This document shows positions 1 through 10,435 of a DNA stretch of 64,000 nt, one piece after another. Source of the stretch: an uncultured Croceitalea sp. (GTDB lineage Bacteria > Bacteroidota > Bacteroidia > Flavobacteriales > Flavobacteriaceae); contig CANLWK010000002.1 of assembly GCA_947494805.1 (NCBI GenBank), forward strand, positions 434,001 to 498,000. The letters are read 5' to 3'. The notes beneath the pieces were generated by a model. The model saw only the letters and a list, made by a program, of their open reading frames with translations. It was not told where the DNA came from and searched no databases. Each line of letters starts with the position of its first letter. Position 1 is the stretch's first letter. Both the position numbers and the translations under genes were made by a program.

Positions 1-1272
1 GTATTCTTTTTCAATATCGGCAATGGTTTTATTGTTTAAATAATCATCTTTGATAATACGTATTATTGCACCATGCGATTTGTCGTTTTTTTTAGCAATC
101 TGTGTTTCGTAATAATTTGAAAGCTCTTTAATGGTTCTTTTAACTTCAGAAGATGTATACCCAAACTTTACAGCTCGTAGTACTTCTGTTAATACTGCTT
201 TAAAAGCTTGTTGCTGCTTCCCTGGTTTAGGTGAGATTCGAACATTGAACACATTATTTGCCCTTGCCATAGGGTAGTAATTTAAGCTAGCTCTTAAAAA
301 AGGCGCTTCTGGTTTTTGGGCAACCTCGGCAATTCTTGCGGATAACATTATTGTTGCCATGTACTCTAGTAGTCCCTCTTTTAAATCTGATACTGTTTTA
401 TCGTTCAACGATTTTTTATGACGGATACCAAAATCTAAAGACGCTGTAGAAATCTCCTTGTCCATTCCGAGGCTATATAGCATTTGGTCGTTTTCAGGAA
501 TCTCGATTATGAAACGCTCTCTAGGGTCTTCTACAGCAGGAATTTCAGAGAATAATTTTTTAATTTTTGTTTCAATGTCTTCAACACTAATATCTCCTAC
601 TATTGCAATGGCTTGTAAATCTGTTCGGTACCAGTCGTGGTAAAAGTCGCGTAAGGCTTTGTATTCAAAGTTTTCAACAATATTCATTAGACCAATGGGC
701 AATCTGTCTGAATATTTTGAATGGTTGTACGTTATGGGCAATGAGGTTTGGTATAAACGCATATTTCCGTTTTGGCGTGTTCGCCATTCTTCTTTGATAA
801 CGCCTCTTTCAGCATCAATTTCTTCATTGGTCAACAGCAGATAATTGCACCAGTCGTGCAATACCAACAAACCGGTATCTATAAGTTCTGGAGTAGTTGG
901 TACGTTATTTATATTGTAAACAGTTTCATCAAAACTTGTATAGGCATTGATATCTTTACCAAATACCAATCCTTTCTTTTGAAATGTATTTAGAATGCCT
1001 TTGCCTTTAAAATTTTTAGTGCCGTTAAATGCCATATGCTCTAAAAAATGTGCCAGACCTTGCTGGTCATCATTCTCTAAGACAGATCCAACATTTTGAA
1101 TGATATAATAACTAGCGGCATCTTTTACAACATCTGTACTTTTAATATAATAGGTAAGGCCATTGGGCAATACACCTTTTTTTATGCTTTCATCAATAGG
1201 GATCGGCGCACTTAAGTTTTGTGCAAAACCGTTTAAGTGTAATAGAAAAAGTAGAATTGTTATTTTTCGCAT
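1..1272 (-). CDS. M16 family zinc metallopeptidase (insulinase/pitrilysin type), 3' part outside the window
   Basis: The frame is open from an ATG at 1272 to the window edge (about 424 codons), so the C-terminal half is missing. A signal peptide (MRKITILLFLLHLNGFAQ) directs export. The inverted zinc motif HxxEH is present as HFLEH at residues 75-79, in the usual context GLAHFLEHMAFNGTKNF, so the N-terminal M16 domain should be catalytic. M16 enzymes cleave unfolded peptides in a closed chamber; full-length Bacteroidota members are usually 900 or more residues with two M16 repeats. It is divergent from the sigma/SusCD locus, which suggests, without proving, a role in processing imported peptides. 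Confidence 0.9.
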   Translation of the reverse strand, partial: MRKITILLFLLHLNGFAQNLSAPIPIDESIKKGVLPNGLTYYIKSTDVVKDAASYYIIQNVGSVLENDDQQGLAHFLEHMAFNGTKNFKGKGILNTFQKKGLVFGKDINAYTSFDETVYNINNVPTTPELIDTGLLVLHDWCNYLLLTNEEIDAERGVIKEEWRTRQNGNMRLYQTSLPITYNHSKYSDRLPIGLMNIVENFEYKALRDFYHDWYRTDLQAIAIVGDISVEDIETKIKKLFSEIPAVEDPRERFIIEIPENDQMLYSLGMDKEISTASLDFGIRHKKSLNDKTVSDLKEGLLEYMATIMLSARIAEVAQKPEAPFLRASLNYYPMARANNVFNVRISPKPGKQQQAFKAVLTEVLRAVKFGYTSSEVKRTIKELSNYYETQIAKKNDKSHGAIIRIIKDDYLNNKTIADIEKEY

Positions 1273-1277
1273 TGTTT

Positions 1278-1304
1278 AGTCTTAATATGTTTTTAATTAA
1301 GACT
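1278..1304 (-). promoter_or_regulatory. Inverted repeat in the M16 peptidase leader
   Basis: A 9-bp inverted repeat, AGTCTTAAT (1278-1286) and ATTAAGACT (1296-1304), lies 5 bases upstream of the peptidase ATG with a 9-base spacer. It could form a weak hairpin in the 5' leader or be an operator. It is AT-rich and may be chance. Confidence 0.25.
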
Positions 1305-1888
1305 CTTAAAAAGATGACAGCCCCTACTTAATAAAATGTTAAATAAGGAAAAGAGAAAATTCTAGGTTATTCTTAAGCGTATGGTCAAAGAATAATTGGT
1401 AAATGATGCAGCTTTCAAGTTGTCCTATGATTTTTATTGGATTTTATAGGCAATTCCCAATGGTATCAGTACGTTGTTCATCTGCTAAAACACTGCTTCT
1501 AAATCGTAAAGCAAAATATAAAGTGTATTGTGGATAAAATGGACTTGGAGCAGTCGAGCTCTTGAAAAAGAATCAATAATTTTTGAATATCTCGTGTGTA
1601 CTACGCTACGAAAGTCTTCAGGATTTCAATAAGATTCAAATAAGCAACATTAATGATTTGTGGTTCATTCTTATGTGACCTTAACCCAATGTTTCATAGC
1701 GCTAATTTGACTTGCTCAAATATTTTAGCTATCAAATCATTCAATCAATTTGTTTCTGAAAACTTTGCCTTAAAGTCGCTCATGTTACGATTAAAACATG
1801 CTCAGCCAAAATGTATTTTTTATGGATAAACCGCTATTTTAAGAACATAATTATATATTAGCCATTAATTAGAGGTTCATCCTATAAG
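1305..1888. other. Intergenic region without a recognisable gene
   Basis: AT-rich, with stop codons in every frame on both strands; the longest open stretches are about 30 codons and have no recognisable similarity. It must hold the promoters for the divergent M16 peptidase and the ECF sigma gene, but no clean TAnnTTTG box with a good -33 element was identified. Confidence 0.5.
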
Positions 1889-2479
1889 ATGATTAACAGT
1901 GCTGAAACAGATAAGGAATTAATAGCATTACTGAACAATGGTGATGAAGATGCTTTATCTGAAATCTACAAGAAATACTGGGATACTATTTACCTAGCCG
2001 CATATAATATGGTTAGAGACAAAGAAATCTCAGAGGACATTGTTCAAGATATTTTTGTAAACCTTTGGTTAAAAAGAGACAATATTCACATAAAAACCTC
2101 ACTTAAGAGCTACTTGTATACGAGCACAATCTATAAGGTTTATGATTATTTTAAAAAGAATAAAAAAATGATCAAAGTTGAATTGTTTGAGCATTTTGAT
2201 AAGAAAATACAGGTAGCCACACCAGAAACAAAACTCATGCATAAAGAGTTGATGGAACACATTAATTCTGTAATCGACACTTTACCCGAAAAATGTAGAT
2301 TGGTATTTAAGTTAAGTAGAGAGGAGCAACTTAGCCACAAAGAGATTGCTAAAAAACTTAATATCTCGCACAGAACTGTTGAAGTACATATTTCTAAAGC
2401 GTTAAAACACTTAAAATCATCTATCAACATTTCACTAAGTCTTGAATTCATTGCCCTAATTCTTCAGCACAAAAATTAA
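1889..2479 (+). CDS. ECF-type RNA polymerase sigma-70 factor
   Basis: The 196-residue protein has the two-domain ECF layout. Region 2 lies at about residues 24-90 (EIYKKYWDTIYLAAYNMV, then EDIVQDIFVNLW), and region 4 at about 127-180 (LPEKCRLVF, HKEIAKKLNISHRTVEVHISKAL, a helix-turn-helix). This matches the Bacteroidota sigma family that pairs with FecR anti-sigma factors next to SusC genes. The FecR gene follows 83 bases downstream and SusC after that, so this factor most likely transcribes the SusC/SusD unit when signalled through the receptor's STN domain. Confidence 0.95.
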   Translation: MINSAETDKELIALLNNGDEDALSEIYKKYWDTIYLAAYNMVRDKEISEDIVQDIFVNLWLKRDNIHIKTSLKSYLYTSTIYKVYDYFKKNKKMIKVELFEHFDKKIQVATPETKLMHKELMEHINSVIDTLPEKCRLVFKLSREEQLSHKEIAKKLNISHRTVEVHISKALKHLKSSINISLSLEFIALILQHKN

Positions 2480-2562
2480 ATCACATTTTTTTTATTTAGA
2501 GTAAGTGCTCTAGCTCTTTTTGTCGACTTATTATATACACATAGTTGTTTTACAATAGAAAA

Positions 2563-3723
2563 ATGGATAAAAAGAACAAATCGGCCTTTTTAGAACTTAT
2601 TAATAAACTCTTTGATGGTACAATATCAAAAAAAGAGATTTCCATCTTATTCAGTTTTTTTCTTAACAATCAAAAAATAACGGAATGGCCAAATGATTTT
2701 CAAGAGAAGTCTGAAGTAGAGGCTAAAATATACACTAAGATCAATGCCAAAATTCATACCCAAAAAGAGAAAGGCAAAGTTATTCCACTTTATAAGAGGT
2801 CAATTTTTAAATATGCCGCAGCGGCACTTATTATTTTACTTTTAAGCGTACCCTTTGTAATCAATCAGAAAGGAAACTCAGATACGATAGATACTCCAAT
2901 TGTTCTTGATCATAATGTTGTGCCAGGTAGTAATAGAGCTATACTAACGTTGGATGACGGATCTGAAATAGATTTGGACATTGAAAAGAATTTCAGATCT
3001 GATCAAATAACCAACAATGGCAAATCGTTGCGCTATGAAAATTCCCGTACAGCTGACCATACGGAAATAGCATACAATTATTTGACCATACCAAGGGGAG
3101 GTCAATACCATATTGTTCTACAGGATGGCACAGAGGTATGGTTAAATTCAGAATCACAGTTAAAATACCCTGTTGTCTTTGCGCCCAATACAACAAGAAA
3201 TGTAGAATTGGTTTATGGGGAAGCTTATTTTGATGTTTCACCCAGTACGCAACATAATGGTGCAAAATTCAATGTGGTGACCAGTCACCACAATGTAGCT
3301 GTTTTGGGTACCGAATTCAATATAAAGGCCTACAAAGACGAAAATGCCATTTATACTACGCTAGTAGAGGGTAAAGTGGCTTTGAATACGGCTACTGAGT
3401 ACAAAAACCTTGTGCCGGAACAACAGGCCATTTTTAATAAAGACAATGCTACCATAACCATAACGGCTGCAGATGTGTATAATGAAGTTTCATGGAAAAA
3501 TGGGGTGTTCAGCTTTGAAAACAAAACGTTGAAAGACATCATGAAAGTACTCTCCAGATGGTATGATGTTGAAGTTGTGTTTGTTGATAAAGCACTTGAA
3601 AATGAGGAGTTTATTGGAGTTCTGGGGAAAGAGCAGGATATTGAAGATATACTATCAATAATAAAGAATTACAGTACAATCAAAAACTACACTATAAATG
3701 GAAAAACAGTACTATTAGAGTAA
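2563..3723 (+). CDS. FecR family anti-sigma factor
   Basis: 386 residues from the ATG at 2563; an in-frame TTG at 2545 is possible but less likely. The cytoplasmic N-terminal part (about 1-80) would bind the sigma factor, one membrane segment lies at about 81-100 (SIFKYAAAALIILLLSVPFVI), and the periplasmic FecR domain follows (TIPRGGQYHIVLQDGTEVWL, then VELVYGEAYFDV). The C-terminal DUF4974-like region (about 320-386, SFENKTLKDIMKVLSRWYDV) resembles an STN fold. Known role of the family: relay of outer-membrane receptor occupancy to the sigma factor. It lies between the sigma gene and SusC. Confidence 0.95.
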   Translation: MDKKNKSAFLELINKLFDGTISKKEISILFSFFLNNQKITEWPNDFQEKSEVEAKIYTKINAKIHTQKEKGKVIPLYKRSIFKYAAAALIILLLSVPFVINQKGNSDTIDTPIVLDHNVVPGSNRAILTLDDGSEIDLDIEKNFRSDQITNNGKSLRYENSRTADHTEIAYNYLTIPRGGQYHIVLQDGTEVWLNSESQLKYPVVFAPNTTRNVELVYGEAYFDVSPSTQHNGAKFNVVTSHHNVAVLGTEFNIKAYKDENAIYTTLVEGKVALNTATEYKNLVPEQQAIFNKDNATITITAADVYNEVSWKNGVFSFENKTLKDIMKVLSRWYDVEVVFVDKALENEEFIGVLGKEQDIEDILSIIKNYSTIKNYTINGKTVLLE

Positions 3724-3829
3724 AAAAATAACAAAAGGAACAGAGTAAATGACATTTGGCGATATCGAACTCTGCCCCTTGGTCTTGTTAAAATTAAACT
3801 GAATAAATGTCTAACTAACACTCAAATTT

Positions 3830-6800
3830 ATGGAAATTAAATTAACCATTTTCCGTTTTTCAATATTTAAAAAACGGATACTCTCATTAATTATGAAAAC
3901 GTTCATTTTCTTACTATGTACCACCGTTTTCGGTTTCAATGCAAAAGTTTCGTTTTCCCAAGAAACGGTTACCATTCCGTACGACCAAGTGGTAACTATT
4001 AACGGGGTCTTTAAAATCATTAAAAAACAGACCGATTACCGATTTATATACCCTAAAAACTTATTTAAAGATGCCAAACGCATAGAACTGAAAAAAGGTG
4101 AGATTTTGGTAACCGACCTTTTGACCAAAAGCTTGTCAAGCAGTAATCTGTTTTATGAATTATCAGACAATAATGCCATAATCATAAAAGATAAAGTTGC
4201 AGAAAAATTAGTACAACAAACCATAACCGGTAAGGTTACGGACGAAGATGGCATGCCTTTGGTCGGTATTTCTGTCTATATAAGCAGCGATCTTCCGCAA
4301 GAGGATGCTGATGTGAACTTTTTAAGGGGTACGGTAACTGATTTTGATGGTTCTTTTGAAATTATGGCCGAGACGGGTTACTATCTAGTTGCCAGTGGTC
4401 TTGGTTTCGAAAACTTTAGTCAGAAAATCGCAGCTGATACCACAGTATTGACAATCGCCCTAAAAGAAAAGGCCAACGCATTGGATGAGGTGTTGGTTGT
4501 AGCTACCGGTTATCAAAAGATATCTAAAGAGCGTAGTGCAGGTTCTATTGCCAAAGCGGATATAGATGTGATACGGAACAGAACTACGAGTACCAACGTT
4601 CTGGATAGATTGGATGGTCTTGTTCCTGGATTGGTAATCAATAATGCACCTACCGAGGATGATAATGCTTCCCCTTTGACCATCCGTGGAGTATCCTCTT
4701 TAAGGGGTAACAGGTCACCGTTGTTTGTCGTGGATGGTGTAGCTGTTAACGATGTCAGTAGAATTAATCCACAAGATGTAGAAGACATTTTTGTATTAAA
4801 AGATGCCACTGCAAATTCAATTTATGGGTCTAGGGCTGCCAATGGTGTTGTTGTCATTACCACTAGGTCGGGTACGAACAAAGAACTTCGAATAGATTAT
4901 GATACGTATGTTAATTTTCAAGGAAAACGTGATTTGAGTTACATACCAAGAATGAACAGTAGACAATTCATTGATTATACAAGAGAAATATTTGATGCTA
5001 CGGCAAATCCGTCAGCTCCCTTACTTGCATGGCGAGGTTGGGGTATTCCAACGATTCAGCCTCATGAGCAAATTCTATATGACTTAAACGAAGGTGTCAT
5101 TGATCAGGCAACTGCAGACCAACGTTTAAACGCATTGGCCAGTTATGATAATCTAGATGATATTGATAGGTTGTTCAATCGAAGTCCAATTGTACAAAAT
5201 CACACACTCTCTTTAAGTGCAGGTACTGAAAGCTATGGCGTGTATGCTTCTTTAGCGTATACAAACGTTGAAGACTCAACACCTGGAAGTACCGATGAAA
5301 CGTATAAGGCAAATATCACCCAAAACTTTAATATCACTAAAAATATTAAGCTTAGATTAAATACAGATCTTACCAATAGAAGAACTTCAGCCGATAATTT
5401 TCTTGATATAACAGGCAATGCATTGCCCTATATACGGTTTGAAGATAATACTGGAAATCCAACAGTATTTACAAGTCTTGCAAATGGTATTCCTTCAGGC
5501 CAATTGGATTTTTTCCAAGATGGTACTGGTGTGGATTTAAGCTATAGCCCAATCCGAGATAGAAATAATGGTTATTTTAAAGGAGACGAATTTAATGCTA
5601 GAATCAATTTTTCTTTAGAGGCAAAATTCTGGAAGAACTTTAGGTTTGAAAGTCGTTTTGGTTATTTTCATAACAATGCAGAGTCACAACGCCTTTATAA
5701 TGAAGACAGTTTTAGGGTTCGTACGGAAAGAGCTCAGTTTGTAGAAAGCACTGCCAACGGACCAGTCTACCAGTTGCCCGAGGGAGGACATTACATTTCA
5801 ACAAACAACCAGCAGAGAGACTGGTTGGTCAGAAACCAATTGAGCTACAATAACGCTTGGCTGGACAAAAAACATCAATTGGATGTATTAATAGGACAAG
5901 AAGCACAAAAGTTTTTCTCTAAAGAAAACCGAACTTTCACAAGAGGCTTTAATGATGTATTATTGACATCACAGCCCGTGGATAATCGAAGATTGGGGAT
6001 TGATGGTTTTGACAGTAATCCACTTCTTCCCACTAACGGTATTGATAGAAGCATACTTGCAATAAATGGTCAGTTTAGTCCTTTTTTAATTAATGAAGAA
6101 ACGAACACAATACGATCATTTTTTGGCAATGTAGGGTACACCTATAACCAAAAGTATTCTATAAACGGAAGTTTGCGTTATGATGAATCCAGTTTGTTCG
6201 GTCTTGACAAATCTGCCCAAAACAGACCTGTTTGGAGTGTTGGTGGAAGATGGAATATAGGTAAAGAAAACTTCTTGTCCGGTTCATCAAGTATTAATAA
6301 TCTTGCTTTACGTGTTACCTATGGTATTACAGGAAACGCACCAAATCCTGGAGAAGCGGCATCTGAAGATATCCTTGTACCTGGTCCAATCATTGCTTTA
6401 CCAGGGGAAAACTTGGAGATTTCTGTGCCAGAAAATGATAGATTAACTTGGGAAAGAACAGCAACAACTAACATTGGGCTTGATTTTACGCTTTTTAAGA
6501 ATAGGATCAACGGTTCTTTAGATTATTATAATAGAGAAACAACTGATTTGATCGGTTCTTTAAACAATAATATTTTAACTGGTTTTCCGACCGTAGTAGG
6601 AAATCTTGGAGATTTAAGTAATAGGGGAATTGAACTTTCATTGAATACCCTAAACATTGCCAAAGAAAATTTTTCATGGCGAACCAATATTGTGCTAGCA
6701 TATAATAAAAATGAAATTACAAAATTGAATACTACGGTTCCCTTGACCAGTGATTTTGATTTTATTAACGCCCGTTTTGTTGAGGGGCAAGAAGCTTTCG

Positions 6801-7495
6801 CTATATATGCCTATAATTTTGAGGGCCTTGATAATGAAGGTAACCCTCAAATTCGATTGGCTGACGGCACATTACAAACAGAACTTCTACCTGAAGTTTT
6901 GGGGGAAAGTGTAACGTACCAAGGTACGTATCAACCAAAGCTAACAGGTTCATTGGGCAATACATTTACATATAAAGGTTTTTCTTTAAATGCAAATATA
7001 GTATACAGCTTGGGTGCTGTAATGAGGGCAGATGTCCCAACTAACCAAGACCGATTCGCTTTTGAAAGGAGTTTTGCTAGAATGAATCCAGTGAATAGTT
7101 CAGGAACGATAACATTTGATGGAAATTTGCATCCAGATCTGTTAAATCGTTGGAGACAAGCTGGAGATGAAGCTACAACAAATGTTCCTGCGCTAAGGCA
7201 ATCAAGCGGTATACTTGATCAAAGAATAGCCTTTTACAGCCGTGGAGATATTAATGTGCTTTCTGCTGATTATATCAAATTAAGAGATATTACATTAACG
7301 TATTCTTTACCAGAAAGTATACTGAATACCATAAAAGCAGATGACATTACGTTACGTGTGCAAATGTCCAACATTATGTTGTGGAGAGACAATGATAGAA
7401 ATATAGATCCTGAATTTCACGATGCATTTTCAGGAGCAAGAAGTATTTTATCAAACCAAGAAAGTTTAACACTTGGATTACACGTTACTTTTTAA
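3830..7495 (+). CDS. SusC/RagA-type TonB-dependent outer-membrane transporter with STN signalling domain
   Basis: 1221 residues. After a long N-terminal extension and signal peptide (ending near SFSQ, residue 44), the order is STN/secretin domain (about 47-120), carboxypeptidase-regulatory-like domain (about 131-215, TITGKVTDEDGMPLVGISV), Plug (about 222-345, starting EVLVVATGYQK and containing PLFVVDGVAV and SIYGSRAANGVVVITT), and a C-terminal beta barrel ending in aromatic LGLHVTF. The STN domain and the adjacent sigma/FecR genes mark it as a transducing receptor. SusD follows 9 bases downstream. The substrate is unknown; the neighbours are redox proteins, not glycoside hydrolases. Confidence 0.96.
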   Translation: MEIKLTIFRFSIFKKRILSLIMKTFIFLLCTTVFGFNAKVSFSQETVTIPYDQVVTINGVFKIIKKQTDYRFIYPKNLFKDAKRIELKKGEILVTDLLTKSLSSSNLFYELSDNNAIIIKDKVAEKLVQQTITGKVTDEDGMPLVGISVYISSDLPQEDADVNFLRGTVTDFDGSFEIMAETGYYLVASGLGFENFSQKIAADTTVLTIALKEKANALDEVLVVATGYQKISKERSAGSIAKADIDVIRNRTTSTNVLDRLDGLVPGLVINNAPTEDDNASPLTIRGVSSLRGNRSPLFVVDGVAVNDVSRINPQDVEDIFVLKDATANSIYGSRAANGVVVITTRSGTNKELRIDYDTYVNFQGKRDLSYIPRMNSRQFIDYTREIFDATANPSAPLLAWRGWGIPTIQPHEQILYDLNEGVIDQATADQRLNALASYDNLDDIDRLFNRSPIVQNHTLSLSAGTESYGVYASLAYTNVEDSTPGSTDETYKANITQNFNITKNIKLRLNTDLTNRRTSADNFLDITGNALPYIRFEDNTGNPTVFTSLANGIPSGQLDFFQDGTGVDLSYSPIRDRNNGYFKGDEFNARINFSLEAKFWKNFRFESRFGYFHNNAESQRLYNEDSFRVRTERAQFVESTANGPVYQLPEGGHYISTNNQQRDWLVRNQLSYNNAWLDKKHQLDVLIGQEAQKFFSKENRTFTRGFNDVLLTSQPVDNRRLGIDGFDSNPLLPTNGIDRSILAINGQFSPFLINEETNTIRSFFGNVGYTYNQKYSINGSLRYDESSLFGLDKSAQNRPVWSVGGRWNIGKENFLSGSSSINNLALRVTYGITGNAPNPGEAASEDILVPGPIIALPGENLEISVPENDRLTWERTATTNIGLDFTLFKNRINGSLDYYNRETTDLIGSLNNNILTGFPTVVGNLGDLSNRGIELSLNTLNIAKENFSWRTNIVLAYNKNEITKLNTTVPLTSDFDFINARFVEGQEAFAIYAYNFEGLDNEGNPQIRLADGTLQTELLPEVLGESVTYQGTYQPKLTGSLGNTFTYKGFSLNANIVYSLGAVMRADVPTNQDRFAFERSFARMNPVNSSGTITFDGNLHPDLLNRWRQAGDEATTNVPALRQSSGILDQRIAFYSRGDINVLSADYIKLRDITLTYSLPESILNTIKADDITLRVQMSNIMLWRDNDRNIDPEFHDAFSGARSILSNQESLTLGLHVTF

Positions 7496-7504
7496 ATATT
7501 CAAA

Positions 7505-9019
7505 ATGATTTTAATTATGAAAAATTTGTTCACCTATATAAAAAGAATAACACTATTTGCTTTAATCGCAATGGCAAGTTCTTGTTCAGATGATTTTTTG
7601 GAGGTACCAGTTAAAGGAAAATTAACTGCTGAAACCACAAGTGATTATGAATTGTTGTTAAAAAATGAAGACTTTTATCGTCAGACTGGTGGTATACGTG
7701 TTGGACTTGCACCAGATGTGTGTTTGTTATCGGAATTTGCTCAGTCATTTGTAAATCCAGAAAAAGCTCAAGCGTTTCAATGGACCGAAGACGTTTACTT
7801 GTCTGATGAAAATATGACCATTGTACAGAATCACACAAAAAATTTGTATGCTTACAACAAGATTATTGAAGAAGTTCCCAATTCTTTAGAGGGAACGGAA
7901 GATGAGAAAAGGAGAATATTGGCCGAAGCTTTAACTGGTAGAGCTTGGATTAATTTTGACCTTATCGATTATTTTTCGAAACCATACAACGCTTCTACTG
8001 CAAGTACAGATTTGGCCTTTCCTATTATAACCGAAAAAGAAATTACACAAACTTTTTTTGAACAATCTACCGTTGAAGAGATGTACCAACATATAATCAA
8101 TGACTTAACAACGGCTATGCCCGATTTACCCATTTTAACCCAAAGACTTCGCCCTTCTAAAGGTGGAGCAATGGCTTTGTTGGGAAAAGTGTATATGGCC
8201 AAAGGTGAGTATCAAAAAGCCATTGATTTTATTGATGATGCTTTTGACGAGTTTGCAAATGGTGCGATTCCTGCAGGACTTTATGATTATAATGTAGATT
8301 TGGGCGTTGCTATACCATCTAATCCTATTTTGGGAGCAAGTTCAATTCAACCTATTGACCATAATGAAAACCCTTTTGGCAGATACTATGACAATCCAGA
8401 TGGAGGTTTTCTTCAAGAGACATTTTTAACACCGGAAACCATCGCCTTATACGATCCCACAGATCCAAGAAAACTTTTTTTTGCAGGGAATCAATTTTTT
8501 AGTTTGCCTTCCTTTCCTGTATATCCTGCCGGTGTTTTTAAAAAGAGGGGCTCGGGTAATACACCTTCTAGAGCGGCTAATATACCTGATTTATATTTGT
8601 TAAGAGCAGAAGCCAAAGCTAGACTGGACGATTTAGCGGGTGCGGTTACTGACGTCGAATTTTTTAGAACGCATCGACTTCCACCAGCGGGTACATTTGT
8701 TATCACTAGTTTTTCGCCTTTTGCTTTTGCTATTTCTCAGGGGCCAGAAGTTCCAACGGCAATTGCAAGCGATAAAAATCAATTGTTGAATTTTATTATG
8801 GACGAAAGAATAAGGGAGTTTTGCGGAACAGGTATAGAATGGTCAACTACAAGACGTATTTTCTCTGATCCTATATTTAGTGGTAGAACTTATGTGCATA
8901 ACGAATATGCTGAAGATGGTACAATAAATGCAACATATACGTTAACCGAAGATCGTTTGGTGTTAAGATATAATGAAAGTTTTATGAACCAAAACCCAAA
9001 TTTTATTAATAACCCTTAA
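7505..9019 (+). CDS. SusD/RagB family substrate-binding lipoprotein
   Basis: 504 residues from the ATG at 7505; an ATG at 7517 (MKNLFTYIKR) is equally possible. The lipoprotein signal peptide ends at a lipobox, MASSC, with acylated Cys near residue 28. The protein has the helical TPR-like SusD layout, including AEALTGRAWINFDLIDYF, GKVYMAKGEYQKAIDF, and the typical SusD C-terminal block YLLRAEAKARL followed by a conserved FIMDERIREFCGTG. It pairs with the preceding SusC as a lid over the transporter. A strong hairpin follows the stop, ending the SusCD unit. Confidence 0.95.
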   Translation: MILIMKNLFTYIKRITLFALIAMASSCSDDFLEVPVKGKLTAETTSDYELLLKNEDFYRQTGGIRVGLAPDVCLLSEFAQSFVNPEKAQAFQWTEDVYLSDENMTIVQNHTKNLYAYNKIIEEVPNSLEGTEDEKRRILAEALTGRAWINFDLIDYFSKPYNASTASTDLAFPIITEKEITQTFFEQSTVEEMYQHIINDLTTAMPDLPILTQRLRPSKGGAMALLGKVYMAKGEYQKAIDFIDDAFDEFANGAIPAGLYDYNVDLGVAIPSNPILGASSIQPIDHNENPFGRYYDNPDGGFLQETFLTPETIALYDPTDPRKLFFAGNQFFSLPSFPVYPAGVFKKRGSGNTPSRAANIPDLYLLRAEAKARLDDLAGAVTDVEFFRTHRLPPAGTFVITSFSPFAFAISQGPEVPTAIASDKNQLLNFIMDERIREFCGTGIEWSTTRRIFSDPIFSGRTYVHNEYAEDGTINATYTLTEDRLVLRYNESFMNQNPNFINNP

Positions 9020-9058
9020 GCATTTATTTTATTTAGTTGAGTTATTTGAATTAGCTGA

Positions 9059-9091
9059 ATGCCTAACAGTAGTAAAATTACTGTTAGGCAT
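9059..9091 (+). terminator. Hairpin terminator after the SusC/SusD unit
   Basis: A perfect 13-bp inverted repeat, ATGCCTAACAGTA (9059-9071) and TACTGTTAGGCAT (9079-9091), with a 7-base loop. It starts 40 bases after the susD stop. The following ATTTTC is a weak T-tract, so partial readthrough into the thioredoxin genes is possible. Confidence 0.7.
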
Positions 9092-9119
9092 ATTTTCATC
9101 AATCCATACATACATACCT

Positions 9120-10367
9120 ATGAGAATAGTAACACTTATCGCACTTTTAGCTGCATCGTCCATTTTGATGGCGAACGATAAAGGCATAAAATGGTACGAA
9201 GCTACCAAAGGGGTAACCTTTGAAGCCGTAAAGGCCAAAGCAAAAGCAGAGAACAAAAAAATATTTCTTGATTTCTACACCGTATGGTGTGGGCCCTGTA
9301 AGAGTATGGATAAAAGGGTCTTCTCTAATGAAAGTGTAGGAAACTATTTCAACGACAGGTTCATCAATTACAAGATAGATGCCGAAAAAGGCATTGGTAA
9401 AGCGTTGGTCAAAACATTTGAAGTAAAGGGCTACCCTACCTATATTTTTATGGATGCGGATGGTACGGTCATTAATAAAACGGTGGGTACCCAAGGTATA
9501 GAATCAGTATCTGCCATGTTGGATCATACCGCTACGATCTATGAAAACAAAAAATTCAAGACGTTGGAAGAGTTGCAGGCCGAATACGAAGCAGGTAACA
9601 GGGATGTTTCCTTTCTTAAAAAATATATTGACAAATACCAGCAAGAAAAACCAAAGGCGGTACTTTCAAAATTAGGATTAGATTTGGCACAAGCCCTTGA
9701 AAAAGAAGGCGGTCTTGAAGACAAAACGAACGAATTGAAAATTCTGTTCGGAAAATGGTCAAGACCTAAAGATACGGTATACCAATATATTGCTGCAAAC
9801 CGAAATAAGTTTCCGACGTTTAAAACTAAAGAAAAGATAGTAAACTTCATCTTTTTCAGTCTTTTGAATCATTCAAGGTATCCTATACGAGGCGTACATA
9901 AAAAGGCAGCACATCGACAGATTGTAAAGGATTTTCCCAAATACGGATCTGCAGGCATACAATACTTTGAACTAAAGCAAACGTATAGAGGAGGGCCTCT
10001 TGACAATGAATATTATGAAGAGTTCTTTTCAATAGTGAACAACAATGCGCTTTCCCCTTCTTTGGATTTAGGTCTCTTATGGGACATGATCAAGACCCCT
10101 AACATCGATAGCAAGTATTTTGAGTTGGTCTTACCAGTGGCAAAAGAGCAACGAAATTCAATCAATGAAGGATTCGACTTGTTCGTATATGCGTATTGTT
10201 TGTACAAAGCAGGTAAGAAAGAAGCAGCGTTAAAGGTCATTGCCGATAATAGAAAGACCATAGATGAAGGGATCAAAAATGCTAAAAAAATCCAATCAAA
10301 TAGCATGACAAAAGGTATTACCGAAATGGAGCAGGGCAAGACACTAACTCCTTTCCGTTTCTGGTAG
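9120..10367 (+). CDS. Exported thioredoxin-fold protein
   Basis: 415 residues with a signal peptide (MRIVTLIALLAASSILMA). A thioredoxin-like domain occupies about residues 30-145 with the redox motif WCGPC (Cys57, Cys60), preceded by KKIFLDFYTV and followed by the cis-Pro segment GYPTYIFMDADG. This layout is of the DsbD-C/thioredoxin_7 type. The remaining 270 residues are helical, with no domain I recognise. It lies just downstream of SusCD and upstream of two TlpA-like lipoproteins, forming a redox gene group. Probable role: thiol-disulfide chemistry in the periplasm. Confidence 0.85.
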   Translation: MRIVTLIALLAASSILMANDKGIKWYEATKGVTFEAVKAKAKAENKKIFLDFYTVWCGPCKSMDKRVFSNESVGNYFNDRFINYKIDAEKGIGKALVKTFEVKGYPTYIFMDADGTVINKTVGTQGIESVSAMLDHTATIYENKKFKTLEELQAEYEAGNRDVSFLKKYIDKYQQEKPKAVLSKLGLDLAQALEKEGGLEDKTNELKILFGKWSRPKDTVYQYIAANRNKFPTFKTKEKIVNFIFFSLLNHSRYPIRGVHKKAAHRQIVKDFPKYGSAGIQYFELKQTYRGGPLDNEYYEEFFSIVNNNALSPSLDLGLLWDMIKTPNIDSKYFELVLPVAKEQRNSINEGFDLFVYAYCLYKAGKKEAALKVIADNRKTIDEGIKNAKKIQSNSMTKGITEMEQGKTLTPFRFW

Positions 10368-10435
10368 TCTCAAATAATAATAAAGAGCAAAAGCCATACC
10401 GCTTTGACCTGTTTAATGAATTGATACATAACGAC

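Noticed and set aside
458-993. Several plus-strand open frames (61-73 codons) near the window start
   Set aside because: They lie antisense to the M16 peptidase, whose minus-strand frame is continuous and carries the HFLEH motif.
3727-3829. Short inverted repeat CAGAGT/ACTCTG upstream of SusC
   Set aside because: A 6-bp arm with a long loop; no more than expected by chance and not convincing as a sigma-factor promoter.
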